This document shows positions 40,265-48,726 of a DNA stretch of 64,000 nucleotides, piece by piece. Position numbers and translations under genes: made by a program. This DNA comes from Marinobacter sp. THAF197a. Lineage in GTDB: Bacteria; Pseudomonadota; Gammaproteobacteria; Pseudomonadales; Oleiphilaceae. The DNA lies in NCBI RefSeq assembly GCF_009363275.1, contig NZ_CP045324.1:1550001-1614000 (forward strand), in the 5' to 3' direction. Position 1 is the first letter of the stretch. Each line of letters starts with the position of its first letter. Below the pieces are notes generated by a model that did no database searches, was not told the origin of the DNA, and saw only the letters and a list, made by a program, of their open reading frames with translations.

Positions 40265-42571
40265 TTATGGGATCAGTTCCAGTTCTTTGCGCATTTCCTC
40301 GGCGGTGGGTCGCAGTTGGGTGAGGCCTTTTCGGGATCGACGTTCGCTCAGGTAGTAGAGAATGGGCGAGGCTATGAACACAGAGGAGCTGGTGCCGATG
40401 ACGATTCCGAACAGCATGGGCAAGGCGAAGCTGGATACCGCAGCACCGCCGGCGATGCCCATGGGCAACAGTGCCAGGAAGGTGGTCACGGAGGTGAACA
40501 CGGTTCGGGTTAGGGTGGAGGAGATGCTGCGGTTTAGCAATTCCAGCATGGGCATGTCCGGTGTTTGCCGCAGGTTTTCCCGGATACGGTCGAACACCAC
40601 CACTTTGTCGTTCACGGAATAACCAATCAGGGCCAGCAAGGCGGCCACGGCGGTGAGGTTGAACTCCACACCGGCCAGGGCGAAGAAGCCGATGGTTTTG
40701 GTGAGGTCCAGGGCGATGGTGATGGTGGCGGCCAGGGCGAAGTGGGATTCAAAGCGAATCCACAGGTAGGCCAGCATGCCGGCGCCTGCCAACAGGATGG
40801 CCAGGATGGTGGCATCGCTGAAGCCGCCGCTGACTTTCGGGCCGACCACGTCCACTTTCGGGAAGCTGGCATCCGGCTGCAGGCTGGTGACGGCGGATTT
40901 CAGGGCGTCTACCGGGTGTGCCGCGCCTGTGTTGGAGCTGGCATCCGCCGGGAGCCGGATCAGGAAATCACCGTCCTGGCCGAACTCCTGAATGGACGCA
41001 GCGCCCAGTTGCTGGCTTTGCAGGGTTGTTCGCAACTCATCCACGGAGACAGAAGGCGCGCGCACTTCCACCAGGGTGCCGCCGGTGAAATCCACGCCGT
41101 AATCCAGGCCGGGTTGGATGAACAGGGCGATGGAGGCAATCGACAGAACGCCAGACAGCACCAGGCCAATCACCCGGCCTTTCATGAAGTTGACGCCCCT
41201 CTCGCTTAGGCGATCCAGCCAGGCAAACCCTGCAATGGTGAGCGGCTCCCGCTCCCGGCCCTTGATCCACCATTCCATGACCAAGCGGTTGAAGGCGACG
41301 GCGGTGAACAGGGAAGTGAGCAAGCCGATGCCGATGGTTACCGCGAACCCTTTTACCGGGCCGCTGCCAAACATAAACAGCAGGCTGACGGCAATCAGGG
41401 TGGTCACGTTAGAGTCCAGAATGGTGCTGTAGGCACGCCCGAAGCCTTCCCGGAGTGCCATCCAGGCGACTTTGCCTTTGCGGGATTCCTCCCGGATGCG
41501 TTCGTTGATCAGGATGTTGGCATCGACCGCCATGCCAATGGTGAGGATGATGCCGGCAATGCCCGGCAGTGTCAGTGTGGCCCCGAGTATACTGAGCAAT
41601 CCCAGAACCAGGCCGATGTTCACGGCTAATCCGGCACAGGCGATCAACCCCCAGCGGCCATAGATACCAAGCATGAAAGCGATCACCAGGGCTGCGCCGA
41701 GCAGGCCGGTGCTCACACCCATGGCGATGGCATCGCTGCCGAGGTCCGGCCCTACCGTGCGTTCTTCGATGACGTGCAGAGGCGCGGGCAGGGCGCCGGC
41801 TCTCAGTAACAGGGCCAGGTTGCTTGCTTCCGCGGTGGTGAAGGAGCCGCTGATTTCGCCGCTGCCGCCGGCAATCACGCTGCGGATGACCGGCGCGGTG
41901 ATCACGTGATTGTCCAGCACGATGGCCAGTGGCCGGCCGATGTTCTGGCGGGTCATGTCGCCGAACAGGCGGGTGCCCTCGGAGTCGAGTTTGAAGTTGA
42001 CCACCGGTTCGGTAGTGTCTTGGTTAAAGGCCATTTGGGCATCGCTGATGTGTTCGCCCTGCATGGCTACCCGTTTCTCCAGCACATATTCCTGTTCGCC
42101 AGTGGCGTCGGTTAGCCGGAGAACGGCGGAGCGCCGGCTTTCATCCGGCTTGGCAACCCAATGGAAGGTCATCTGGGCGGTGGTGCCTAAGAGTTCGCGG
42201 ATATGAGCCGGGTCGGCCACACCGGGCATCTGCACCAGGATATGGTTCTTGCCCTGGCGGGTAATGCTGGGCTCCACCAGGCCGGTTTCGTCCAGGCGCC
42301 GGCGTACCACTTCGAGGCTGCGTTCTACGGCATCTTTGAGGAGCAGGTCTTCCGGTTGGCCCGGGTTGTTGGCGAGCAGTTCGGTGGCGTCAACTTCCAG
42401 CAGCAGGTGCGAGCCGCCCTGCAAGTCGAGCCCGAGTGACAGGGTGTTCTCCAGGTACCAGTCCGGGAACTTGTCGGCCAGGTTGGCCGGCAACAGATTC
42501 GGCATTGCGCTCAGTAGCCCGAGCACAATCACCAGGCCATACACCATGGCCCGTGAACGTAATGATTTCAT
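40265..42571 (-). CDS. secDF: Fused protein-export protein SecDF
   Basis: A 768-residue fusion. The SecD half has LSLGLDLQGGSHLLLEV near residue 45-61, a periplasmic head, and six membrane segments up to about 440. The SecF half starts near 455 and has the LDYGVDFTGGTLVEVRA motif and a second six-segment bundle ending near 745. SecDF uses the proton gradient to help pull proteins through SecYEG. Most relatives have separate secD and secF next to yajC; here neither yajC nor tgt/queA is adjacent, so this may be a second copy. The gene upstream encodes a small secreted protein. Confidence 0.92.
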   Translation of the reverse strand: MKSLRSRAMVYGLVIVLGLLSAMPNLLPANLADKFPDWYLENTLSLGLDLQGGSHLLLEVDATELLANNPGQPEDLLLKDAVERSLEVVRRRLDETGLVEPSITRQGKNHILVQMPGVADPAHIRELLGTTAQMTFHWVAKPDESRRSAVLRLTDATGEQEYVLEKRVAMQGEHISDAQMAFNQDTTEPVVNFKLDSEGTRLFGDMTRQNIGRPLAIVLDNHVITAPVIRSVIAGGSGEISGSFTTAEASNLALLLRAGALPAPLHVIEERTVGPDLGSDAIAMGVSTGLLGAALVIAFMLGIYGRWGLIACAGLAVNIGLVLGLLSILGATLTLPGIAGIILTIGMAVDANILINERIREESRKGKVAWMALREGFGRAYSTILDSNVTTLIAVSLLFMFGSGPVKGFAVTIGIGLLTSLFTAVAFNRLVMEWWIKGREREPLTIAGFAWLDRLSERGVNFMKGRVIGLVLSGVLSIASIALFIQPGLDYGVDFTGGTLVEVRAPSVSVDELRTTLQSQQLGAASIQEFGQDGDFLIRLPADASSNTGAAHPVDALKSAVTSLQPDASFPKVDVVGPKVSGGFSDATILAILLAGAGMLAYLWIRFESHFALAATITIALDLTKTIGFFALAGVEFNLTAVAALLALIGYSVNDKVVVFDRIRENLRQTPDMPMLELLNRSISSTLTRTVFTSVTTFLALLPMGIAGGAAVSSFALPMLFGIVIGTSSSVFIASPILYYLSERRSRKGLTQLRPTAEEMRKELELIP

Positions 42572-42645
42572 CGGTAATCCTTGATAAACCGGGTCGCGGT
42601 CAGACAGGCGTTACGGCCGGTCTGCGTGATGTTCTGTGCAGGGGA

Positions 42646-43023
42646 TTACGCGATGGGCGGTGCCCGCAGGGGCGGCGTGGTGAAATCGGTGAGGGAAGCG
42701 GCTCGCTCGGCGCGGTAGTCGACCGCCGGCACCGGAGCGCGGGATTGCGACCAGAGCACTGCATCAAGAAGCCGGACCAGCTGCTCTGGGCTATCGAGGA
42801 ACGGCTCGTCTTCCGCTGAGCCGGTTTCTGCCACCGCCAACGCCGGGTTGTGGCTGGCAACCACCAGATGGTCCAGGTGATTGACCACAACCTTGCCTGC
42901 CGGGCTCGGCTGGGCGTGCGCTTGGGTGATTGAACACAGAAGAACCAGGGCAAACACAGCCACAGCAAAACCGGACACCATCTGGCGCCAGGGCGGCAAC
43001 TGCATTGCGAGGGATCTGTTCAT
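42646..43023 (-). CDS. Small exported protein upstream of secDF
   Basis: From ATG 43023 the 125-residue precursor has a signal/anchor (MVSGFAVAVFALVLLCSITQ, with a possible AHA cleavage site) and an acidic mature part without a known domain. It is 74 bases upstream of secDF on the same strand and likely shares its transcript. A role with SecDF is possible but unsupported by sequence. Confidence 0.6.
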   Translation of the reverse strand: MNRSLAMQLPPWRQMVSGFAVAVFALVLLCSITQAHAQPSPAGKVVVNHLDHLVVASHNPALAVAETGSAEDEPFLDSPEQLVRLLDAVLWSQSRAPVPAVDYRAERAASLTDFTTPPLRAPPIA

Positions 43024-43079
43024 GGAAATGTTCCCGGAAGATTCCTCGATTATTGGGGCAAGGCCTCCGGGATTCAAGA

Positions 43080-43136
43080 TGGGGTCAGACCCCAAGACAT
43101 TTCACCCCTTCAAATGTCCTGGGGTCTGACCCCAAA
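43080..43136. repeat. Palindromic repeat, paired copy c
   Basis: GGGGTCAGACCCC and GGGGTCTGACCCC surround GACATTTCACCCCTTCAAAT. The core is identical to copy d at 45.2 kb, which suggests recent copying. It begins 57 bases upstream of the secreted-protein start and ends three bases from the desaturase stop. Confidence 0.9.
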
Positions 43137-43138
43137 GA

Positions 43139-44017
43139 TTATTGCGGGTGGCGGTTGAAGATGCCGATGATCGGGGTGCCATGGGCTCGCAGGACCGGTT
43201 CGATCTCGCGGTGCAGGGCGTGGTACCGGTAAAACGGTACTCTCGGAAACAGGTGGTGGATTGAGTGCAGATTCTGCCCGAGCCAGAACCACTCCACCGG
43301 TTTCATGTAGGCGGGCATGATCAGGCTGTTGGTGTTGCGGTAGCGCTTTGGCTCCTTGTAGGGCAAGTGCGGCCGGTAGGCAAACCAATAGGCGGTGAAG
43401 GCGCCGCCAATCAAATATCCGACCAGAACAACCGCCATTGCGCCGCTCTGGCTCACCAGCGACAGAAACAGGATTCGCCAACCGATGGAGACAAACAGTT
43501 CGGTGCAGTAGATGACTTTTTCCCTTCGGGATGCGCTGCCCCAATGTTGGCGGGCGAAGAAGGTGTTTTGTACCCAGAGGAACCTGAGCACCGTCAGCAG
43601 GGCGCTGAAAGGCCCCTTACCCATGCCGCTGATGAGGAAGTCCGGGTCTTTATCCGGCTGGTTGGTGTAGCGGTGATGGGTGAAGTGCTCCAGCCGGTGT
43701 GACTGATAGGGCACGGCAATCAACGGAGCAACCAGATAACCGCAAAGATGGTTGAGCCAGGTCAGCTGGTCGTGTTCACCGTGGATATTGTTGTGAACGG
43801 CCTCGTGCAGCGGGGTGTAGGAGAAATACGTCAGCGCTCCGATCAGCAGTGTGGCAGCCCAGACAGGCAGAGCCCCGGCCATGAATAATGCCAGGGTGAG
43901 CACGAAAGAAACGACGGTGGCAAAGGTCAGTGCCACGGTGGGCCAGGCTACCTCGCCCATGTGCTGTTTTGCGGCGGTGATGGCCTGCTTGTTGAGGGTG
44001 GTGAGGTCTTCGGTCAT
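43139..44017 (-). CDS. Membrane fatty-acid desaturase
   Basis: The 292 residues from ATG 44017 contain the three histidine boxes of membrane desaturases: HEAVHNNIH, HRLEHFTHHR and HSIHH near the C-terminus, between four membrane segments. These bind the di-iron centre. The enzyme probably introduces a double bond in fatty acyl or carotenoid-like chains; the exact substrate is not clear. An AraC regulator is divergent 147 bases away and may control it. Confidence 0.88.
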   Translation of the reverse strand: MTEDLTTLNKQAITAAKQHMGEVAWPTVALTFATVVSFVLTLALFMAGALPVWAATLLIGALTYFSYTPLHEAVHNNIHGEHDQLTWLNHLCGYLVAPLIAVPYQSHRLEHFTHHRYTNQPDKDPDFLISGMGKGPFSALLTVLRFLWVQNTFFARQHWGSASRREKVIYCTELFVSIGWRILFLSLVSQSGAMAVVLVGYLIGGAFTAYWFAYRPHLPYKEPKRYRNTNSLIMPAYMKPVEWFWLGQNLHSIHHLFPRVPFYRYHALHREIEPVLRAHGTPIIGIFNRHPQ

Positions 44018-44164
44018 CGGGTGCTCCGGGTTGTTCTGACAATGCCTACAATAGACTTGGCGCGCCAGTGCAGACAGGGCAGCTATGGCCAATCAACAGG
44101 CATAAACGGCCTTGGCACCTTGTGCGCTTGTCCGGCTTGCGGGGGCGGGGCATACTCCCGAGCT

Positions 44165-45190
44165 ATGTCAAATTCCGATACCCTTTTGCACCCAGTTACC
44201 ATCAGCCAGGTCATGATCAACTTTGCTGTCAGGCAAGGAGTAGATCGCGAGACCTGTTTGCTGGGTACCGGCATTGCAGAGGAGGACTTGCAGGCGGCTG
44301 ATGGCTTGATTACCCGCGCCCAGGAAATGCGGCTGATCGAGAACCTGATCCTGGCACTGCCAGACACGCCGGCTTTGGGGTTCCGTATAGGTCTGCAATA
44401 CAGCGTGTCGACCTTTGGAATCTGGGGCTTTGCGTTGCGCACCAGCCGAACCTTGCGGGATGCCACCGTATTAGCCCTGCGATACCTGCCGCTCAGTACC
44501 GCCTACTGCAAAATGCAGACCTTTGTGGAAGGCGATGACTTCGGCGTTGCGTTTGATCCCGATGATATTCCCCGCCATTTGCGCCAGTTTCTGCTGGAGC
44601 GGGATCTGGCCACGGGGCTTAATCTGTTCAAAGAGCTGAGCCTGGCAGGCTTTGACGTGCAGGCGATCGAACTGAAAGGCGAGCCATTGCCCTATGCCTC
44701 CTGCTTAGAGGAGCTGAGCGGCGTGAGGCTGACGTTTAATCGGCCGCGCAACGCACTGGTTATTCTGCGGGCGGATGCCGATCGTCCTCTGCCGACCTTC
44801 GACCCGCACCTGGTGCAAGTGCTGGATCATCAATGCCGTCAACAACTTGAGCGGCGACAAACAGGCGGCTTTGCCGGACAGGTGCGACAGCAGTTACTCG
44901 GGCCGCTGGGATTGGTGGCATCGCTGGATGAAGTGGCAGGAACCTTGGCCATGTCCCCCCGCAGTCTCCGGCGCAAGTTGGACCTGGAGGGCACCAGTTT
45001 CCGCAAACTGTTGGAAGAAGAACGCCGCCAACTGGCGTTGCAGCTGCTGAAGAACAGCGCCATGAAGCTGGACGAACTCGCCATTCACCTAGGCTATACC
45101 GACACCGCCAGTTTCACCCGAGCGTTCCGCCGCTGGATGCATTGCTCCCCCGGCGAGTACCGCAAAACTTCGTCACCAACGCAGGACTAA
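44165..45190 (+). CDS. AraC-family transcription regulator
   Basis: The 341-residue protein from ATG 44165 has the arabinose-binding-type N-terminal domain of the OruR group (about 10-190) and a C-terminal double HTH (VASLDEVAGTLAMSPRSLRR and LDELAIHLGYTDTASFTRAF at about 260-325). Members sense small organic ligands. The divergent desaturase gene is the obvious candidate target. A palindromic repeat lies nine bases after its stop. Confidence 0.9.
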   Translation: MSNSDTLLHPVTISQVMINFAVRQGVDRETCLLGTGIAEEDLQAADGLITRAQEMRLIENLILALPDTPALGFRIGLQYSVSTFGIWGFALRTSRTLRDATVLALRYLPLSTAYCKMQTFVEGDDFGVAFDPDDIPRHLRQFLLERDLATGLNLFKELSLAGFDVQAIELKGEPLPYASCLEELSGVRLTFNRPRNALVILRADADRPLPTFDPHLVQVLDHQCRQQLERRQTGGFAGQVRQQLLGPLGLVASLDEVAGTLAMSPRSLRRKLDLEGTSFRKLLEEERRQLALQLLKNSAMKLDELAIHLGYTDTASFTRAFRRWMHCSPGEYRKTSSPTQD

Positions 45191-45198
45191 ATCAATCT

Positions 45199-45256
45199 TT
45201 GGGGTCAGACCCCAAGACATTTCACCCCTTCAAATGTCCTGGGGTCTGACCCCAAA
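45199..45256. repeat. Palindromic repeat, paired copy d
   Basis: Same core as copy c (GGGGTCAGACCCC, GACATTTCACCCCTTCAAAT, GGGGTCTGACCCC). It sits between convergent stop codons and most likely acts as a bidirectional terminator. Confidence 0.9.
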
Positions 45257-45258
45257 GT

Positions 45259-46431
45259 TTACTTCAGGGCCTGGTTGAGGTCGGCGATTAGGTCCTGGGG
45301 GTCTTCCAGGCCTACGGACAGGCGCAGCATGCCGTCGCCGATGCCGCGTTTCAGGCGTTCTTCCCGGCTCAGGCTGTGGTGGCTGGTGGCGCTGGGCTGG
45401 CTGACCAGGCTTTCTACGCCGCCAAGACTGGTGGCCAGGAGGAAGATTTTCAGGGAATCCGCCACACGTTCGGCTGCTTGCTGGCCGCCTTCCACTTCAA
45501 TGCTGAGCATGCCGCCGAAGCCGGTCATTTGTTGTTTGGCCAGTTCGTGGCCTTCGAAGGAGGGCAGGCCGGGGTAGTGGACTTTGGTGATTTTCGGGTG
45601 CTGTTCCATGGCCCGGGCCACCGCCATGGCATTTTCGTTGTGCTGGCGGATTCGTACCGGCAAGGTTCGCAAGCTGCGGGAGAGCAGGGCGGCGGTTTCC
45701 GGGGCGATCAGCTGGCCGAGGTTCTTGCGCCAGGCGGCGACCGGTTTAGCCAATTCGGCTGAGGTCATCAGAGCCCCGGCGGTGATGTCGCTGTGGCCGC
45801 CCAGATATTTGCTGGCGCTGTGCAGTACCAGATCCGCCCCCAGTGTTAGCGGTTGCTGATTAATGGGGCTGGCGAAGGTGTTGTCCACCGCCACCCGGGC
45901 TCCGTGTTGGTGGGCGGTTTCGGCGATGGCGCGAATATCCAGGAGCGCCAGGTTCGGGTTGGCGGGTGTCTCGAAGTACACCAGTTTCCCGGGCACATCC
46001 AGCCGGCTTTCCAGCAGTGCCCGCTCTTCCCTGAACAGGAATTGCACATCAATACCCAGCGCCATGCAGTGGTTTTTCAGCAGCTCCTGGGTGCCACCGT
46101 ACAGATCGCCCACGCAGACAATGCCGTTGCGGCCATGGGTGAGCAGCGTGGCGGAGATGGCCGCCATGCCTGAGGCAAACGCCAGCGCCGCTTCCGCCTG
46201 TTCCAACCCTGCCAGCCCCTGTTCCAGCTCATTGATGCTGGGGTTGGTGCCCCAGCGGGTATAAAGATTACCCTCGGTGCGCTTCTCAATCACATCCAGC
46301 AAGGCTGCCGTGTTCTCGAACCGGTAAGTGGTGGTGTTGTATACCGGTGAATAAGGGCTGCCGAACGCATCCTCGTGGCGGCGGTTGTGAATGATGCGGG
46401 TGGCGGGGCCTTGGTTCTCTGGCTTGGTCAT
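45259..46431 (-). CDS. Cystathionine gamma-synthase/lyase-type PLP enzyme
   Basis: The 390 residues belong to the Cys/Met metabolism PLP family: YTRWGTNPSINELEQGLAGL, AFASGMAAISA, the cofactor strand VAVDNTFASP, and the PLP-Lys motif LVLHSASKYLGGHSDITAGA near residue 210-230. The family covers synthases, lyases and sulfhydrylases; sequence alone does not separate them. It is a single-gene unit between two palindromic repeats. Confidence 0.88.
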   Translation of the reverse strand: MTKPENQGPATRIIHNRRHEDAFGSPYSPVYNTTTYRFENTAALLDVIEKRTEGNLYTRWGTNPSINELEQGLAGLEQAEAALAFASGMAAISATLLTHGRNGIVCVGDLYGGTQELLKNHCMALGIDVQFLFREERALLESRLDVPGKLVYFETPANPNLALLDIRAIAETAHQHGARVAVDNTFASPINQQPLTLGADLVLHSASKYLGGHSDITAGALMTSAELAKPVAAWRKNLGQLIAPETAALLSRSLRTLPVRIRQHNENAMAVARAMEQHPKITKVHYPGLPSFEGHELAKQQMTGFGGMLSIEVEGGQQAAERVADSLKIFLLATSLGGVESLVSQPSATSHHSLSREERLKRGIGDGMLRLSVGLEDPQDLIADLNQALK

Positions 46432-46449
46432 GGGCGTTCCTATCTAATT

Positions 46450-46464
46450 TGGGGTCAGACCCCT
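46450..46464. repeat. Palindromic repeat, single half copy e
   Basis: TTGGGGTCAGACCCC occurs once, without its partner half. The missing half and the broken selD right after it suggest a deletion that removed one arm. Confidence 0.75.
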
Positions 46465-46521
46465 TATCCAATCTACTGGAAAGCCATACTATCAAAGTTC
46501 TCAGTACTCAGAAGGATCAAA

Positions 46522-46734
46522 CCTTGGCCATCAAAGTGACTCAGTTCAGCCACGGTGCGGGATGTGGCTGTAAGATTGCTCCGGACGTACTCGATAACCA
46601 AGCCTCTGGGCGTGGGGGTTCTCACCAGCGCCTCCAAGAAGGGCAAGGTGACGCCACAGGACCTGGCGGTTGCCGTAGAGAACATGGCCACTCTGAACAA
46701 GGTGGGCGAAGCCCTGGTGCTTACCGAAGACTGA
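46522..46734 (+). pseudogene. selD: Decayed selD (selenophosphate synthase) remnant
   Basis: Two pieces of SelD survive in different frames. The first encodes VTQFSHGAGCGCKIAPDVLD (to about 46598), the catalytic N-terminus with the conserved Cys/Lys region. From 46591 another frame encodes ITKPLGVGVLTSASKKGKV and AVAVENMATLNKVGEAL, which in SelD lies about 130 residues further on. The middle and the whole C-terminal domain are gone, and TGA at 46732 ends the piece. The enzyme would supply selenophosphate for selenocysteine and selenouridine, so that function is lost at this locus. Palindromic repeats lie on both sides. Confidence 0.85.
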
Positions 46735-46739
46735 ATCAG

Positions 46740-46797
46740 CTGGGGTCAGACCCCAGCACATTTGATGGGTCAAAATGTCTTGGGGTCTGACCCCAAA
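46740..46797. repeat. Palindromic repeat, paired copy f
   Basis: TGGGGTCAGACCCCA and TGGGGTCTGACCCCA flank GCACATTTGATGGGTCAAAA. It overlaps the last nine codons and the stop of the P450 gene on the minus strand and follows the selD remnant. Confidence 0.9.
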
Positions 46798-47945
46798 AAT
46801 TGGAGGGGGAGGTAGTTGAAGCCGCCGGTGGGGAACATGGCCCGCTCGGGGGCGTCGCTACCGACCACTTCGATGCCATTAATCTGCTTCAGCAGCTCTT
46901 CCATGAAGACTCTCAGTTCCATCCTCGCCAACGGCGCCCCTGGGCATATGTGGATGCCGGCGCCGTAGAGTAGATTCTTCGGGGCGTTCTGGTGCGGGCA
47001 GAAGTTGTCCGGGTCGCCGAAGATGTCCTCATCCCGGTTGGCCGAGGCCCACAGCAGGGTGATCTTTTCGCCGGCGGGAATGTGGCGACCGCCGATATCC
47101 ACGTCGCGGGTGGTGATGCGCCGGTTGGAGATCAGCGGGGCATCCATCCTCAGGATTTCGTCGATGGCCTCGGGAAGCTGCTCGGGTGCAGCCTTGAGAT
47201 CGTTGAACAGGTCCGGGTGGTGGGCCAGGTAGTTGGTCAGGATGGAAATGCTGGCGGAGATGGTGGCCAGCTCACCCACGGTCCAGTTGCGAAGCAGGCT
47301 GACCAGCTCTCCATCGGTCATCGGCTGGCCGTTGACCTGTTCGCGCAGCAGCCGGGTGGTAACGTCATCCGCTGCCTGGTCGCCAGCCTGGCGTCGGGTA
47401 TCCAGCAAATCACGGATGTAGCCGTCGAACTCTTCTGCCACTTCCGCCATGGCGGCACGGTCGGCGGCCAGGGTTGCCCGGTGATTCTTCATCACCCACT
47501 GCGCCAAGGGCTGGTGCAGGCTGTCGGGCCAGCCCATAAAGGCGCACTGGATTTGCAGGGCGAACGGGCGGCTCAGGGCGTTGACCACATCCACCGACTG
47601 GTTCTTTTGCAGATCATTGACGAGCCCCCGAGCGACGTCCCGGCATTGAGGCTCAAACCGGGCCATGGGCTCCGGGGCGAAATAGGGCTCAATCGCTTTG
47701 CGGTAGGGCGTGTGCTCGGGCGGGTCCATACCGTTGGGCACGGAAAGATGGGCCGAGACGGCATTGCTGAAGGTGTCGTGGTCTTCCAGAACACGCATCA
47801 CATCGGCGTGGCGGAACAGCGTCCATTGTTGGTAGTCACTCCAGGCCGCCGGGCAGGTCTGACGCATGTCATCGTAGGCCCGGATCTGATCCTGCTGGAC
47901 GTCTTTGGCTCTGGGGTCCCAGTCCTGGTGACGCTGTTCTGCCAT
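46770..47945 (-). CDS. Cytochrome P450
   Basis: The 391 residues from ATG 47945 (GAGGAGG upstream) are a soluble bacterial P450: I-helix region ELATISASISIL, ExxR in EAIDEILRM, and the heme loop LLYGAGIHICPGAPLARMEL with the axial Cys. The substrate cannot be told; redox partners are not adjacent. The natural C-terminus (NYLPLQ) is extended by FLGSDPKTF, which is read from palindromic repeat copy f, and the stop codon lies inside that repeat. Confidence 0.9.
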   Translation of the reverse strand: MAEQRHQDWDPRAKDVQQDQIRAYDDMRQTCPAAWSDYQQWTLFRHADVMRVLEDHDTFSNAVSAHLSVPNGMDPPEHTPYRKAIEPYFAPEPMARFEPQCRDVARGLVNDLQKNQSVDVVNALSRPFALQIQCAFMGWPDSLHQPLAQWVMKNHRATLAADRAAMAEVAEEFDGYIRDLLDTRRQAGDQAADDVTTRLLREQVNGQPMTDGELVSLLRNWTVGELATISASISILTNYLAHHPDLFNDLKAAPEQLPEAIDEILRMDAPLISNRRITTRDVDIGGRHIPAGEKITLLWASANRDEDIFGDPDNFCPHQNAPKNLLYGAGIHICPGAPLARMELRVFMEELLKQINGIEVVGSDAPERAMFPTGGFNYLPLQFLGSDPKTF

Positions 47946-48048
47946 ACGGCCTCCTCGGATTATTCGGTTAGCTTGGTGGAAGCCTAACACCGGAGGCCGT
48001 CGAGCCTTTGGAGAAATATCAAGTGCTGATATTTGTAAAGGAAACTGC

Positions 48049-48435
48049 TTATGCTTTTCGGGTAACGCTGACCACTTTCAGGTGAATCGGCTTGCGGCCT
48101 TTCATTGGCCATTCAATGCTGTCGCCAATGCTCAGGCCCAGCATGGCGGCGCCGGCCGGGGCCAGGATAGACACCTTGTGGTCGGCGTCTCCCACTTCGT
48201 GGGGGTATACCAGCATCATCTCGTGTTCTTTGCCGGCGTCTTCGTCTACGAAGCGCACCATTGAGTTCATGGTGACCACGCCCTCGGGCATATCCGCCAG
48301 TGGCTTGAGGTCTGCACGGCTCAGTTCTTCCTCCAGGCCGTCGGCCACTTCCGATTTGCCGGCCATGCGCTCCAGCAGGGTGCTGAGGCGGTTGTAATCT
48401 TCTTCGGCAACAGTAATCGCAGGTAAATCAGACAT
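48049..48435 (-). CDS. rnk: Rnk, GreA-like regulator of nucleoside diphosphate kinase
   Basis: The 128 residues have the short Rnk N-terminal coiled coil and the GreA/GreB C-terminal fold (GVVTMNSMVRFVDEDAGKEH, then ILAPAGAAMLGLSIGDSIEW). Rnk binds RNA polymerase near the secondary channel and affects nucleotide balance and regulators of exopolysaccharide. Single gene. Confidence 0.92.
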   Translation of the reverse strand: MSDLPAITVAEEDYNRLSTLLERMAGKSEVADGLEEELSRADLKPLADMPEGVVTMNSMVRFVDEDAGKEHEMMLVYPHEVGDADHKVSILAPAGAAMLGLSIGDSIEWPMKGRKPIHLKVVSVTRKA

Positions 48436-48726
48436 AGTAATCTCCGGAAAAAAGGTTCAGGTATGTTTGGTTAAGTGCTGAATCCGGGGAGGTGTTTGGA
48501 GGGATTCAGCGAAATCAGAGACGGACAGAAGCCCTGCCGGTGTTCGCAAAGGAAGACCGCAGTGCCGGAGGGAATGTGTGAATGCTGGTGCTAGGTTTGT
48601 TCACGATGAACTCATCACACGGGAATAGACAATTATCTGAAATCTACCCGCTGTGTCTGAAAAGAGCAACGTGCAATTGAGGCCCGGCCGGTTTATACGG
48701 ATGGCCGGGCCCTGAGTCAGGTGGGG
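48436..48726. other. Intergenic region with a hairpin
   Basis: No gene is evident in 291 bases. GGCCCGGCC (48681-48689) pairs with GGCCGGGCC (48703-48711), 16 bases beyond the znuA stop, and may end the znuA transcript, although no U-run follows on the minus strand. Confidence 0.5.

Noticed and set aside
46449..46790. A genuine small gene of 113 codons
   Set aside because: It starts inside a repeat and merely joins the two selD pieces in the wrong frame; SelD homology on both pieces shows it is a remnant.
25157..46797. CRISPR array
   Set aside because: The repeated palindrome is dispersed between genes, paired as inverted copies, and not in regular direct repeats with spacers; no cas genes.
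46992..47987. 331-codon frame antisense to the P450
   Set aside because: Shadow frame; the P450 motifs lie on the opposite strand.
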